Positions 8,544 through 16,567 of a stretch of 23,494 bases of DNA are shown piece by piece. The translations under genes and the position numbers were made by a program. The stretch is from contig MSXM01000005.1 of the NCBI GenBank assembly GCA_002083565.1, forward strand, positions 3,637 to 27,130, written 5' to 3'. The DNA comes from Nitrospira sp. ST-bin4 (GTDB lineage: Bacteria; Nitrospirota; Nitrospiria; Nitrospirales; Nitrospiraceae). The notes below the pieces were generated by a model. That model was given only the letters and a program-made list of their open reading frames with translations. It ran no database searches and was not told the origin of the DNA. Numbering within the stretch: position 1 is the first letter of the stretch; the number at the start of each line of letters is the position of its first letter.

Positions 8544-8559
8544 TGCAACCTGAATGCCG
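8544..8559 (-). promoter_or_regulatory. sigma-54 (-24/-12) promoter for flgB operon
   Basis: The minus strand reads CGGCATTCAGGTTGCA: GG at -24 and a perfect TTGCA at -12, correctly spaced by 12. The start of transcription falls near 8533, leaving a 35-nt leader before ATG 8498. A 15-bp inverted repeat (CGGATT-N3-AATCCG, 8558-8572) sits directly upstream of and touches the -24 box. Confidence 0.7.
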
Positions 8560-8573
8560 GATTTAGAATCCGT

Positions 8574-8667
8574 GGCAAGATTGCGGCTACGTGTACAAAA
8601 GAACCTCCGGCCCTTCCCTAGGCATTACCCTCTCTCGTCGAAAAATTCCCATCGGCAAGATTTGCCT
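8574..8667. promoter_or_regulatory. Two GGCAAGATT-type dyads upstream of flgB (possible activator sites)
   Basis: The plus strand has GGCAAGATTTGCC (8654-8666, a perfect GGCAA-N3-TTGCC dyad preceded by C) and a near copy GGCAAGATTGC (8574-8584). They lie about 120-133 and 41-51 nt upstream of the predicted flgB start of transcription. The CGGCAA half-site is the same as in the dyad before fliK. Confidence 0.35.
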
Positions 8668-8669
8668 GG

Positions 8670-10076
8670 TCACAATGTCGTCATCGACAGTGGCTTCCCA
8701 TCGGTTCGATACTCACGGAGCTTGTTCCGCAACGTGCGGATACTGATGCCAAGCTCCTTCGCCGCATGAGTCCGATTGTCTTTCACGCGCATCAGCGTCT
8801 TAAAGATCAGATCACGCTCCATTTCCCACAGCGAGCCATTGCCCGGCTGCGGAACGACCGGCGGCGAGGCGGCATCGCGAATCTCCACAGGGCAATGTTC
8901 CGGCAGGATCACGCCATGGCCGGCCAGCAGGACTGCCCGCTCCATCACATTCTCCAACTCACGGATGTTGCCCTTCCACGGCAATCGCTGCAAATGAGCC
9001 AGTGCGGCCTCTGACAACACCGGTAGCGGCAGTCCATTTCGCGAAGCCGCCGCCGCTGCGAAATGCCGCGCCAGCATGGGAATATCGGCAAGGCGCTCGC
9101 GCAGCGGAGGCAGCGTGACCGGAAACACATTCAACCGGTAATACAAATCTTCTCGGAACCGATTCTGCTCCACTTCCCGATAGAGCGTCCGATTCGTTGT
9201 GGCGATCACCCGGATGTTGACCGGCACCGGGTCGCGCCCGCCCACGCGATCGACCTCGCGCTCTTGCAGCACCCGCAGCAGCTTCGCTTGAAGCCCCATG
9301 GTCATTTCCCCGATTTCATCCAGCAGCAAGGTGCCGGTATGGGCCATTTCAAATTTGCCGATTTTCCTGATCAGCGCGCCGGTAAACGCTCCCCGTTCAT
9401 GCCCGAACAGCTCGCTCTCCAGCAGCCCATCCGGCAACGCTGCGCAGTTGACTGCAATGAAGGGTCGGTGCGCGCGCGGACTGCGGCTATGGATGAACCG
9501 GGCCAGCAGCTCCTTACCGGTGCCGCTCTCTCCGTTGATCAGCACCGTCGCCTGGCTTGCGGCCACTCCTTCGAGCGTGCTCAGCAACCTGGCCATCCCG
9601 GGATCCTGCGTCAGAATTGCACGGTTGTCCGCTGTGCCTAGCGACGGAACAACTCCTCCCTCTGTCTCACGGCATTCCTTGAGGTTCGTGATCACCCGTT
9701 CTAACAAATCCATCGAGAACGGCTTCAAAAGATATTCGCTCGCGCCATGTTTCATCGCTTCGACAGCCGTTTCCACAGTCCCATAGGCCGTCATGAGCAC
9801 GATAGCTGCCTGCGGTGCGCGTGCTTTCAGCTCTTTAATTAACTCCAGACCGGTCATGCGCGGCATCTTGAGATCTGTCAGTACGAGCCAGGGACGAAAC
9901 CGCCCGACCCGTTCCAGAGCATCGGCGCCGTCCACCGCCCCCTGCACCGCATACCCGAGGCGCCGCACCGATTCCATCAACGCGGTCCTCATCGACGGAT
10001 CGTCGTCCACAACCAGTATCCGCTCCTCTGTATCCGGACTGTCTGACGCCCTGGCGTCCGTGTCCCGCTCACTCAT
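8670..10076 (-). CDS. flrC: Sigma-54-dependent response regulator, FlrC/FleR type
   Basis: 468 residues from ATG 10076 (MSERDTDARA), preceded by GGAGGAGG and overlapping the kinase stop by 8 nt. Domains in order: receiver at about 19-135 with phosphoacceptor D68 (LTDLKMPRM) and K118; AAA+ domain with Walker A GESGTGKE at 182-189, sigma-54-contacting GAFTGA at 229-234, Walker B (GTLLLDEIGEM) and arginine-finger region (PLRERLADIP); and a C-terminal Fis-type helix-turn-helix (HAAKELGISIRTLRNKLREY). As the partner of the adjacent kinase it is expected to activate middle and late flagellar promoters; the flgB promoter starts 110 nt beyond its stop. The family assignment is firm. The symbol follows its context and is less certain. 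Confidence 0.93.
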   Translation of the reverse strand: MSERDTDARASDSPDTEERILVVDDDPSMRTALMESVRRLGYAVQGAVDGADALERVGRFRPWLVLTDLKMPRMTGLELIKELKARAPQAAIVLMTAYGTVETAVEAMKHGASEYLLKPFSMDLLERVITNLKECRETEGGVVPSLGTADNRAILTQDPGMARLLSTLEGVAASQATVLINGESGTGKELLARFIHSRSPRAHRPFIAVNCAALPDGLLESELFGHERGAFTGALIRKIGKFEMAHTGTLLLDEIGEMTMGLQAKLLRVLQEREVDRVGGRDPVPVNIRVIATTNRTLYREVEQNRFREDLYYRLNVFPVTLPPLRERLADIPMLARHFAAAAASRNGLPLPVLSEAALAHLQRLPWKGNIRELENVMERAVLLAGHGVILPEHCPVEIRDAASPPVVPQPGNGSLWEMERDLIFKTLMRVKDNRTHAAKELGISIRTLRNKLREYRTDGKPLSMTTL

Positions 10077-11364
10077 GGACTGCCTCCTCCACCAACACCT
10101 GTTCGACGGTCTCAGTGCCGATCTGTTCATGCTCTATGTACGTCACGGCCCGATTGCCGCTTACACAAAGGGAGGTCACCGGATGCGGCAGCACAATCGA
10201 AAATGAGGCACCGTGGCCGGCCACACTGTCGACATCGATGCGTCCGTGATGGGCTTCGACGATCGCATGCACAATGGCAAGGCCCAGTCCGGTCCCCTCG
10301 TCTTTGGTGGTGAAAAACGGGTCGAATAAGCGGGATCGGTACGCCGCATCGATCCCGGGACCTGAATCGCTGACGGTGAGGCGAACGGCTGAATCGCTGA
10401 AGGATTGTGTCCGATCCCTATCCAGAGTGACCTTGAGTACGCCTCCGGCCGGCATGGCTTGCGCCGCATTGATGATCAAGTTCAGCATTACCTGTTTCAT
10501 CTGCCCCTCATGACACCAGATCGCCGGAATCCCGGGATCAAGATCGATCCGCACATCCATCGGAGTTTTTGCGATCGCATGCGCGGCCAAACTCAACGCG
10601 TCAAGGATCAACGGCTCCGCCGCACACCAGGCATGCGAGGATCGCGCCGGCTTGGTGTACACCAGGAGATTCTCCAGCAAGCGATCCATGGCATGGACCG
10701 CCTGGGAAATCTGCTCCGCATATATTTTTGAGGCCGGCTGCTCATGGAGATCCCGGCGAAGCATGGAAGCAAAGAGTTCCACGCTGCCCAGCGGGTTTCT
10801 GATTTCGTGAGCGATCCGCCCGATCATTTCTCCCATGGCCGCCAACCGATCTTTGCGCTGCACCCGCTCTTCAAGCTGGCAGAGGCGGGTCACGTCCTGA
10901 ATGAGCACGAGACTGCCCGATCGGCATCCCGAACTTGTTTTCAAGGGTGTCTGGGTAATCGTCACCACAGCCTGCCCAATGCGTTGCGGGCGATCACACA
11001 GGCTGAGGCCGACCGCATCTAAAATGTCGGTGGCATGGCGGCCGCATAACTCTGCGGCGGTCATGCCGAGCGCATCAGCCGCCGGTGCGTTGCTGCGAGT
11101 CACGATCCCGGCATCGTCCAAGACAAGGATGCCGGTCGACAAGGACTCCAAGATCCCGTCGAGATGCGTACGCATAGCCTCGTTTTCACGGAGCTGCCGG
11201 CGAAGGGCATCATTGCTCTGCGCCAATTCCAGATCCATTTGTTCCACACGAGCCGTCAGCGCGCCGTACGACTGCTGCAATGTCCTGGCCGCTTGATCAA
11301 AACTGTGAAACGCAGTCTGAAGCACATCCCGTTCTTCCGAATGTTGCACGGCGGTGATCGTCAT
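10069..11364 (-). CDS. flrB: Soluble PAS-domain histidine kinase, FlrB/FleS type
   Basis: 431 residues with no membrane helix, so cytoplasmic. A coiled N-terminus (10-65) leads to a PAS domain at about 66-160 (ILESLSTGILVLDDAG), then HisKA with phosphoacceptor H186 (GRIAHEIRNPLGS) and an HATPase domain with N box (NLIINAAQAM), G1 (DSGPGID) and G2 (GTGLGLAI) motifs. After the catalytic core there is a tail of about 40 residues. Its start overlaps the TPR gene by 4 nt (ATGA) and its end overlaps the regulator gene, so kinase and regulator are made together. In Vibrio and Pseudomonas the equivalent pair drives class III flagellar promoters. What this kinase senses cannot be read from the sequence. 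Confidence 0.92.
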   Translation of the reverse strand: MTITAVQHSEERDVLQTAFHSFDQAARTLQQSYGALTARVEQMDLELAQSNDALRRQLRENEAMRTHLDGILESLSTGILVLDDAGIVTRSNAPAADALGMTAAELCGRHATDILDAVGLSLCDRPQRIGQAVVTITQTPLKTSSGCRSGSLVLIQDVTRLCQLEERVQRKDRLAAMGEMIGRIAHEIRNPLGSVELFASMLRRDLHEQPASKIYAEQISQAVHAMDRLLENLLVYTKPARSSHAWCAAEPLILDALSLAAHAIAKTPMDVRIDLDPGIPAIWCHEGQMKQVMLNLIINAAQAMPAGGVLKVTLDRDRTQSFSDSAVRLTVSDSGPGIDAAYRSRLFDPFFTTKDEGTGLGLAIVHAIVEAHHGRIDVDSVAGHGASFSIVLPHPVTSLCVSGNRAVTYIEHEQIGTETVEQVLVEEAVHE

Positions 11365-13547
11365 AGTTCCTCCTCAGTGAGCGGGCGGCGCATGCTCTGC
11401 AGGCTGCCCTTGAACGATGCTGCAAACCGGTTAATGAGCGGATCCTCTGCTTCTCCCACTTCGGCCAGCGCCACGGTCGCCCGCTCATATTGCTTCAACG
11501 CTGTCCAATGCCTGGCGGTCTGGAGATGCATCCACTCTGCGTGGCGCGCCGCCGGTTTCATATCCAACGCCTCGCGATAGACGGTAATGGCCTGCTCATG
11601 CCGGTTCAGCCTGGAGAGTGTGTCGGCATAGGCCATCATCGTATCAAGGGAACGAACAGCTCCGGCCTTGAAGGCTTCCTCATAGGCCAGCGCCGAATCT
11701 GAAAATTTCTCCAGTTGTCCCAACGTCTCAGCCAATTGAAGATACATCGCAGGACGTTCCCTATCTTGCGGATGATGAAGCAGCCACTGGCGGCACAGAC
11801 GGAGAAGCCCTTCAAGATCGCCCTCGCGTCGCATCGCAGTCACGAGGAGGTGTAACACTTCGGGCCCGTACCGGCCCGCTTGGAATTGAAACCGGTATCG
11901 TTCGAGCACTTTTCTGGCCGCCGGCGCATCCTGTTGATCCAGATAAATGTTGCCGAGACCGACTAACGTCGATTCGAGCAAGGCCGGATCTTTGGCCTTA
12001 ACCAGTCGCTGATATAAGCGTCCGGCCTCCGGCAAGAAACCCAGCCGTCGGTGGGCGTCGGCAATCTCGACCAGGAGCGGCGAGTGCGCGTACTGTTGCT
12101 CGGCGTTCGGCCCATGTCGATGGAAGAGGCTGACCACCGTGAGGTCGTCGCGGGAATTCACAGCCGCTTCGATCCAAGGCTTCAAGATCGCCGCGAGCCG
12201 CTCCGAAGCGCTCAGCGGCCATCGGTCATTCTCTATTCCAATTCGAAGCGCGGCCTCCTTGTATGTGAGCAGCGCACGACCCATGTCGTTCGTCTGTTCA
12301 TAATGTTTCCCAAGATGGAAGAGCGCCTCGCTGCCCAGCGGAGTGTCTACATGCCGGCTCGCGACCGTCTCCAGCATCGTCCGATAGATCTTGTCGGTCT
12401 GATCAGGCACCGGCGTCTCATGCATGATGGCGTCGACCGTCAATCCCACCCAATTATCTCCGGCCGGCTTCATCCGCTCCGCGCGAAGCGCAGCCACCCG
12501 CATGCCGGCCAGCGTCTCCTGCACGCTGTTTGGGTAGTGCGCTATCACCAGCGCATAGAATAATTCTGCACGCGATGGTTGGGCCGTCGCCGCCAGACTG
12601 TCCGCCACATGCAACAACGCCGTCGGAGCATAATCATGGCGCGGATAGAGGTTGTAGAAAAGCAGCATCAGCTCCCGCGCTGACGCGTCGTGATGGAGTG
12701 CAGTCTGCGTCAGGGCGTATCGTTGGATCGCCAGAGGATCGAGCCGAAACGTCTCCGGCCATCGGCGATAACTAAGTTCAAAAAAGGTCTGCGCATCTGT
12801 AACCCGGCGCTGCGCATACACCGTATGGGCAAGCCCCAGAGTAGCGTGCCGGAGCAGCTGATCATGGCTGCTCCGTTTCCGCAGATTCATCAATGCGTGT
12901 TCGGCCTCGCTCCATTTGCGCATGGCCATGAATGTGTACCCAAGCCCCAGCAACGCCCGCTCACCGTCGAACGGCAGATGCAGCGAGTGCGCCATGGCCT
13001 GTTCATAAAGGGATTGCGCTTCCTGTAACCAGCCTTGTTCGAGATAGAGATCTGCGAGACGCCATTCAGCCCGCCTCGCGTTTGCCGATTGCGGATAGTC
13101 GCGCAACAATATCTTGTAGAGATGAATCGCCTCCGGACGGTTCCGGAACAAGGGATCTTCCTGAAGCGCCAGCTCTGCTCGGCACGCCTGCGCGGCGGGG
13201 GCCTGTGGACTATCAGGGTGCTCTGTGATAATCCGCTCGAACAGTCGCCGCGCTTCCGGCCACTCGCCTTTCTTGTACGCAGCGTAGCCTTCATGCCAGG
13301 TAAGATCAGCAATTCCCTGCCCCTTCCCTTGAACCTGTTCCTCCACGCGAGGGCCGTCGTCAAGCATGGATGGCCGGGAGGGTTCGGAAGATTCCACCCC
13401 CTGTGCGATGGCCTGCGCGGGCGTTGGTTCGGCTCTTTGATTTTCGGAAACAGTCGCGAGTGGCTCACCCAATGCCGGTCGGCATGCGGACATCCAGACG
13501 ATGACCACGAACAAGAGCCAGCGGTATCGCAAGAGAATAGAGCGCAT
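11361..13547 (-). CDS. Exported TPR-repeat protein (possible lipoprotein) in flagellar regulatory operon
   Basis: 728 residues. The N-terminus is a signal peptide: Arg/Tyr-rich start, hydrophobic stretch LLFVVIVWM, then SAC at 20-22 that could be a lipobox cysteine (C22). The rest is built of many tetratricopeptide-like helix pairs (AYKKGEWPEARRLFERIITEHPDSPQ in two blocks; GRALLTYKEAALRIG; HEQAITVYREALDMKP), similar in style to YbgF/CpoB and BamD-type outer-membrane scaffolds. It heads an operon with the flagellar kinase and regulator (4-nt overlap), and is transcribed from a sigma-54 promoter. A periplasmic or outer-membrane role in flagellar placement or basal-body sensing is possible but is only inference. 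I do not recognise a named family. No clear ribosome binding site precedes the ATG, and the predicted transcript starts only about 4 nt before it. Confidence 0.85.
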   Translation of the reverse strand: MRSILLRYRWLLFVVIVWMSACRPALGEPLATVSENQRAEPTPAQAIAQGVESSEPSRPSMLDDGPRVEEQVQGKGQGIADLTWHEGYAAYKKGEWPEARRLFERIITEHPDSPQAPAAQACRAELALQEDPLFRNRPEAIHLYKILLRDYPQSANARRAEWRLADLYLEQGWLQEAQSLYEQAMAHSLHLPFDGERALLGLGYTFMAMRKWSEAEHALMNLRKRSSHDQLLRHATLGLAHTVYAQRRVTDAQTFFELSYRRWPETFRLDPLAIQRYALTQTALHHDASARELMLLFYNLYPRHDYAPTALLHVADSLAATAQPSRAELFYALVIAHYPNSVQETLAGMRVAALRAERMKPAGDNWVGLTVDAIMHETPVPDQTDKIYRTMLETVASRHVDTPLGSEALFHLGKHYEQTNDMGRALLTYKEAALRIGIENDRWPLSASERLAAILKPWIEAAVNSRDDLTVVSLFHRHGPNAEQQYAHSPLLVEIADAHRRLGFLPEAGRLYQRLVKAKDPALLESTLVGLGNIYLDQQDAPAARKVLERYRFQFQAGRYGPEVLHLLVTAMRREGDLEGLLRLCRQWLLHHPQDRERPAMYLQLAETLGQLEKFSDSALAYEEAFKAGAVRSLDTMMAYADTLSRLNRHEQAITVYREALDMKPAARHAEWMHLQTARHWTALKQYERATVALAEVGEAEDPLINRFAASFKGSLQSMRRPLTEEEL

Positions 13548-13561
13548 GGTGAGGGAGCATC

Positions 13562-13577
13562 AGCAAAGACCGTGCCC
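13562..13577 (-). promoter_or_regulatory. sigma-54 (-24/-12) promoter for TPR-kinase-regulator operon
   Basis: The minus strand reads GGGCACGGTCTTTGCT, which matches the GGCACG-N4-TTGCT consensus at every conserved position. It puts the transcription start near 13551, about 4 nt before the TPR-protein ATG at 13547. Confidence 0.75.
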
Positions 13578-13643
13578 TAAATAATTGTGCGGATATTGAG
13601 GAAAAGCGAAGGCCGGACAGCCAGAGATGAGCACACTGTCAGG

Positions 13644-13710
13644 ATTGACGACAACGGGAATAATAGGCCGTCAAGAGATTGACGAGGAGACGGGAGAGGC
13701 GACCGTCAAT
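13644..13710. promoter_or_regulatory. Tandem TTGACG/CGTCAA dyads upstream of the TPR operon promoter (candidate enhancer)
   Basis: Two similar inverted repeats lie head to tail: ATTGACG (13644-13650) with CGTCAA (13669-13674), and ATTGACG (13678-13684) with CGTCAAT (13704-13710). Both share ACGGGA in the spacer, and the repeat period is about 34-35 bp. Relative to the predicted start at 13551 they occupy roughly -93 to -159, the usual place for sigma-54 enhancer sites. The second dyad reaches into the last codons of the upstream regulator gene. Confidence 0.5.
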
Positions 13711-15115
13711 TCGGAAGACTTTGCGAGTGGATCCTCGGGTCGACGCCCTTACGCTTGAGTTTTTCGACAAGCGTGGTTCGGTTCAGTTGAAGCAGCTGCG
13801 CGGCCTTGGTGGTCACTCCGTTGGCTTTGCGCAGCGCCTCGACAATGAGATGCTTCTCGTACTGCTCAACCTCTCTGGACAGATTGATGCCGTCTTCGCT
13901 GAACCGAATGAACTGTTCATTGATTTCGGGGGCTGCCGATTGCCGGTAAATCTTTTCAGGAAGATCGCCAAGCGAGAGTACCCCCTGTTTCTTGAGCACG
14001 ACCAACCGCTCGACCATATTTTCCAGTTCGCGAATGTTGCCCGGCCAGTCATAGCTGGTCAATAAACGCATCGCATCGGGCTCAATCCCCGAGATGGCCG
14101 TATGTTTGGTCTGATTGAAGCGCGCCAGGAAATGATCGATCAAGAGCGGAATATCGCTGCGCCGCTCTCTGAGCGGAGGAATCACGATGGGAATCACGTG
14201 CAGCCGATAGAACAGGTCTTGGCGAAACCGCTTCTCTTCAACCAGCGCTTCCAGATCCTGGTTGGTTGCGGCCACGATGCGGACATCGACCTGGATCGTA
14301 CGATTCCCTCCCACCCGTTCGAAGGCCCGCTCTTGCAACACGCGAAGCAGTTTCACTTGGAGCGGCAGGCTCATCTCCCCGATCTCATCGAGAAAAATCG
14401 TGCCTCCGTTGGCCATTTCAAATCGGCCCATCCTGGTGTGTGTCGCCCCCGTGAACGCGCCCTTTTCGTGCCCGAAAAGTTCCGATTCGAGCAGAGTCTC
14501 CGGGATCGCCCCGCAATTCACCGGAACCAGCGGGCGGTCCCTTCGGAGGCTGTTGAAATGGAGCATGCGGGCTACCAGTTCTTTTCCGGTCCCGCTCTCG
14601 CCTTGAATCATGACGGTGCTGTCGCTATCCGCGACTTTCCGCACAAAATCCAGCACCTGCCTGATCGGCTCGCTGCCCCCGACCAATTGTTCCAACTGAT
14701 ACTGGTCCCGCACCGTCTTACGCAGCAGATGATTCTCTTGCCGCAGCCGGTAAAACTCCACCGCTTTGCGCACAATCACCGCGACGGTCTCCGGATCGAA
14801 CGGCTTGGTGACAAAATCGAACGCGCCGGACTTCATCGCGCGCACCGCGGTTTCGATGGTGCCGAAACCCGTCATCATGATGGGAATAATCTTCGCGTCG
14901 ATCCCGGCAAGGCGATCAATGACGGCAAGGCCGTCGATGTCGGGGAGCTGCAAATCAGTGACAACGATTTGGACCGGCGCATTCTTGGCGGCCTGAATCC
15001 CTGCCGCTCCATCGGCGGCAACGGACACGGCGTAGCCTTCCTGCACAAGCGTCTCGTACAGAATTTCCCGAACAGCGGGATCATCGTCGATCACGAGAAC
15101 ATGCATCTGGCTCAT
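13706..15115 (-). CDS. Sigma-54-dependent response regulator, FleQ/FlrA-like, with complete receiver
   Basis: 469 residues. Receiver at 1-120 with D10-D11-D12, phosphoacceptor D54 (VVTDLQLPD) and K104; AAA+ domain with GESGTGKE at 172-179, GAFTGA at 219-224, Walker B (GTIFLDEIGEM) and PLRERRSDIP; C-terminal helix-turn-helix KAAQLLQLNRTTLVEKLKRK. The TTLVEK-type recognition helix resembles FleQ/FlrA regulators, but unlike FleQ the receiver keeps all phosphorylation residues. It is the first gene of the flagellar block, separated by 158 nt from the TPR operon it probably controls. It may be the top-level flagellar activator or a more general NtrC-type regulator. No dedicated kinase is adjacent; the one at 11364-10069 is a candidate. 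Confidence 0.9.
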   Translation of the reverse strand: MSQMHVLVIDDDPAVREILYETLVQEGYAVSVAADGAAGIQAAKNAPVQIVVTDLQLPDIDGLAVIDRLAGIDAKIIPIMMTGFGTIETAVRAMKSGAFDFVTKPFDPETVAVIVRKAVEFYRLRQENHLLRKTVRDQYQLEQLVGGSEPIRQVLDFVRKVADSDSTVMIQGESGTGKELVARMLHFNSLRRDRPLVPVNCGAIPETLLESELFGHEKGAFTGATHTRMGRFEMANGGTIFLDEIGEMSLPLQVKLLRVLQERAFERVGGNRTIQVDVRIVAATNQDLEALVEEKRFRQDLFYRLHVIPIVIPPLRERRSDIPLLIDHFLARFNQTKHTAISGIEPDAMRLLTSYDWPGNIRELENMVERLVVLKKQGVLSLGDLPEKIYRQSAAPEINEQFIRFSEDGINLSREVEQYEKHLIVEALRKANGVTTKAAQLLQLNRTTLVEKLKRKGVDPRIHSQSLPN

Positions 15116-15227
15116 CGGTACGCCCTTCAGAACCTATAGGCTGCGTGCCGCACAGGATAATGATACGCGGCGGTCAATGCAAGCCAAACTCTCACGGGAG
15201 GAGCGCCCTTTCGGAATAGAGCCTTTC
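15116..15227. other. Intergenic region upstream of the sigma-54 regulator
   Basis: No gene is seen. The minus strand carries TTGGCT with TATCAT 16 nt further on as a weak sigma-70-like promoter for the regulator at 15115. No -24/-12 element or dyad as in the other flagellar promoters was found, which would fit a regulator at the top of the cascade. Confidence 0.3.
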
Positions 15228-15257
15228 TTGACAGAATCTTTCGCCTATTGCTACTGT
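15228..15257 (+). promoter_or_regulatory. sigma-70-type promoter for tRNA-Thr
   Basis: Plus-strand TTGACA (15228-15233) is a perfect -35 box; TACTGT (15252-15257) lies 18 nt further on as -10. The expected start near 15264 gives a short 5' leader before the tRNA at 15300. Confidence 0.55.
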
Positions 15258-15299
15258 GCCCAGGAAACGTATGGCCGATCGGCAGTGGATCGACAGCGG

Positions 15300-15375
15300 G
15301 CTGGCGTAGCTCAATCGGCAGAGCAGCGGTTTTGTAAACCGCAGGTTGGAGGTTCGATTCCTCTCGCCAGCTCCA
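15300..15375 (+). tRNA. tRNA-Thr (anticodon TGT)
   Basis: Folds as a full cloverleaf: acceptor GCTGGCG/CGCCAGC, D stem GCTC/GAGC, anticodon stem GCGGT/ACCGC around the loop TTTGTAA (anticodon TGT, reads ACA), variable loop AGGTT, T arm GGAGG-TTCGATT-CCTCT, discriminator T and encoded CCA at 15373-15375. The integrase frame on the other strand ends inside this gene at 15311, so the gene is the probable integration site of the element to its right. The gene itself looks intact. Confidence 0.96.
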
Positions 15376-16567
15376 CAAATTCCGCTGACGATTCAACCTC
15401 TTTGCAGCTTACAGAACTCCTGCTCTCATCCATCAACTCGGCCACTGTAACCGCGATTGTAACCGTCTGTTTCTCGAAATAAGCTGACAGCGACCGCGCA
15501 GCCTGTTCAAGGTCCTTCTCGTTCACAATATTGTACCGGTCAAAGACACTCCTGGTCTTGTGACCGGATATCGCCATCGCCACCTTCTCAGGGACTCCGG
15601 CGCGTACCATATTCCGTACAGCCGTCCGTCTGAAATCATGGGGGATCTTCCCCTTCCAGACCTTCCGACCTTTCGCCACATCCTTCTCCAATTGTCCAAG
15701 TCCAACGGTCTCACAGGCTTTCCGCCAAGAATGTTTAAGGGTTTGGAGTCGAATCCCGCCCCGATGACAGATCCAGGGGCAAGCCGGCCACTTCAGATCA
15801 CAGCGACCTTTCCATGTGTTCAGAACCCGATACAGGTCACCGGTCAGAAAGAGAACGCGAGGGGTATTAGTCTTGGTATCCTGCGCGTGGAGAAAGAGCT
15901 TGCCTTCTGTCCAGTTAATCTGACGCCACTGAAGCGAGCAGACTTCACCCATCCTCATGCCGCTGTAGTAGGCAAGACTGACGGCGACCTGTGCGTAATC
16001 GGGTAACGCCCCTCTGAGGGCAAGGAAATCTTCATGCTCGAAGAACCCCGATCGGATGTTGTGTTCTTTCAACTGTGGGATATGGGGAATCCGAGCCACC
16101 AGTTGCGGTGTCTGCTCAAACCCCAGTCTGAACATTCTCTTGAGGTATCCAAGCTCACGATTGATCGTACCGTTCGCGGCTCCATGAGTCTGACGCTTGA
16201 CGATGTAGGCTTTGATTCGTTCGCTTGTGATTCTGACCGCTCTCATCTTTCCGAAAAACGGCTTGAGATGAAGCAGATATTCCCCGATGCGGCGCAGCGT
16301 CTTTCGTTTATTCAGCTGGTAGTCCAGCTTCACTAAATCTGCAAGGTCTTCGAACGTGGTTCGCTCTACCTTGGGTCCGCGATACAGCCCTTTCGCAACG
16401 TCCCCCTCTCTCTCCTTGAGAAGCCTCTTGGCTTCTTCTCTGTCGAATGTCTTCGTACTCTCCTGAATCGGTCGACCTTCGATGTAGTACTTCATCCAGT
16501 ACGGGCCGACCTCAGTCAACTTATGCGATGCAGGCTCCCGCTGTTTCCGGCGGTAGATCATGCCCAT
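15311..16567 (-). CDS. int: Tyrosine-type site-specific integrase
   Basis: 418 residues from ATG 16567, chosen because AGGAGG lies 6 nt upstream; the longer frame to 16594 lacks a site. N-terminal arm and SAM-like core-binding domain (about 65-165), then the catalytic domain with R205 (YYSGMRMGE), K232 (DTKTNT), H310xxR313 (PHDFRRTAV), H336 (ISGHK) and nucleophile Y345 (VFDRYN). The complete set implies an active recombinase. The C-terminal tail (residues about 395-418, ending PPTCGLQNRCSAD) is encoded by the flank and by the antisense strand of the tRNA-Thr gene, the usual sign of integration there. It overlaps the excisionase-like gene by 47 nt. Confidence 0.95.
   Translation of the reverse strand: MGMIYRRKQREPASHKLTEVGPYWMKYYIEGRPIQESTKTFDREEAKRLLKEREGDVAKGLYRGPKVERTTFEDLADLVKLDYQLNKRKTLRRIGEYLLHLKPFFGKMRAVRITSERIKAYIVKRQTHGAANGTINRELGYLKRMFRLGFEQTPQLVARIPHIPQLKEHNIRSGFFEHEDFLALRGALPDYAQVAVSLAYYSGMRMGEVCSLQWRQINWTEGKLFLHAQDTKTNTPRVLFLTGDLYRVLNTWKGRCDLKWPACPWICHRGGIRLQTLKHSWRKACETVGLGQLEKDVAKGRKVWKGKIPHDFRRTAVRNMVRAGVPEKVAMAISGHKTRSVFDRYNIVNEKDLEQAARSLSAYFEKQTVTIAVTVAELMDESRSSVSCKEVESSAEFVELARGIEPPTCGLQNRCSAD
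15328..15375. other. Probable attachment site (attL) in the 3' half of tRNA-Thr
   Basis: Tyrosine integrases of this layout (integrase adjacent to and convergent with a tRNA) normally recombine in the anticodon-to-3' part of the tRNA, restoring the gene from element DNA. The exact core cannot be set without the second copy. I looked for a repeat of the tRNA 3' end in the rest of the window and found only a 12-nt match (17825-17836) inside a gene, which I do not accept as attR. Confidence 0.4.

Noticed and set aside
15127..15396. Minus-strand frame of 89 codons across the tRNA
   Set aside because: Its central part is the antisense of the tRNA-Thr gene, a familiar false protein.
15740..15765. 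T-arm-like sequence (GGAGTCGAATCCCGCC) inside the integrase gene, as a tRNA fragment
   Set aside because: It is coding for the integrase and shows no acceptor or anticodon stem around it.
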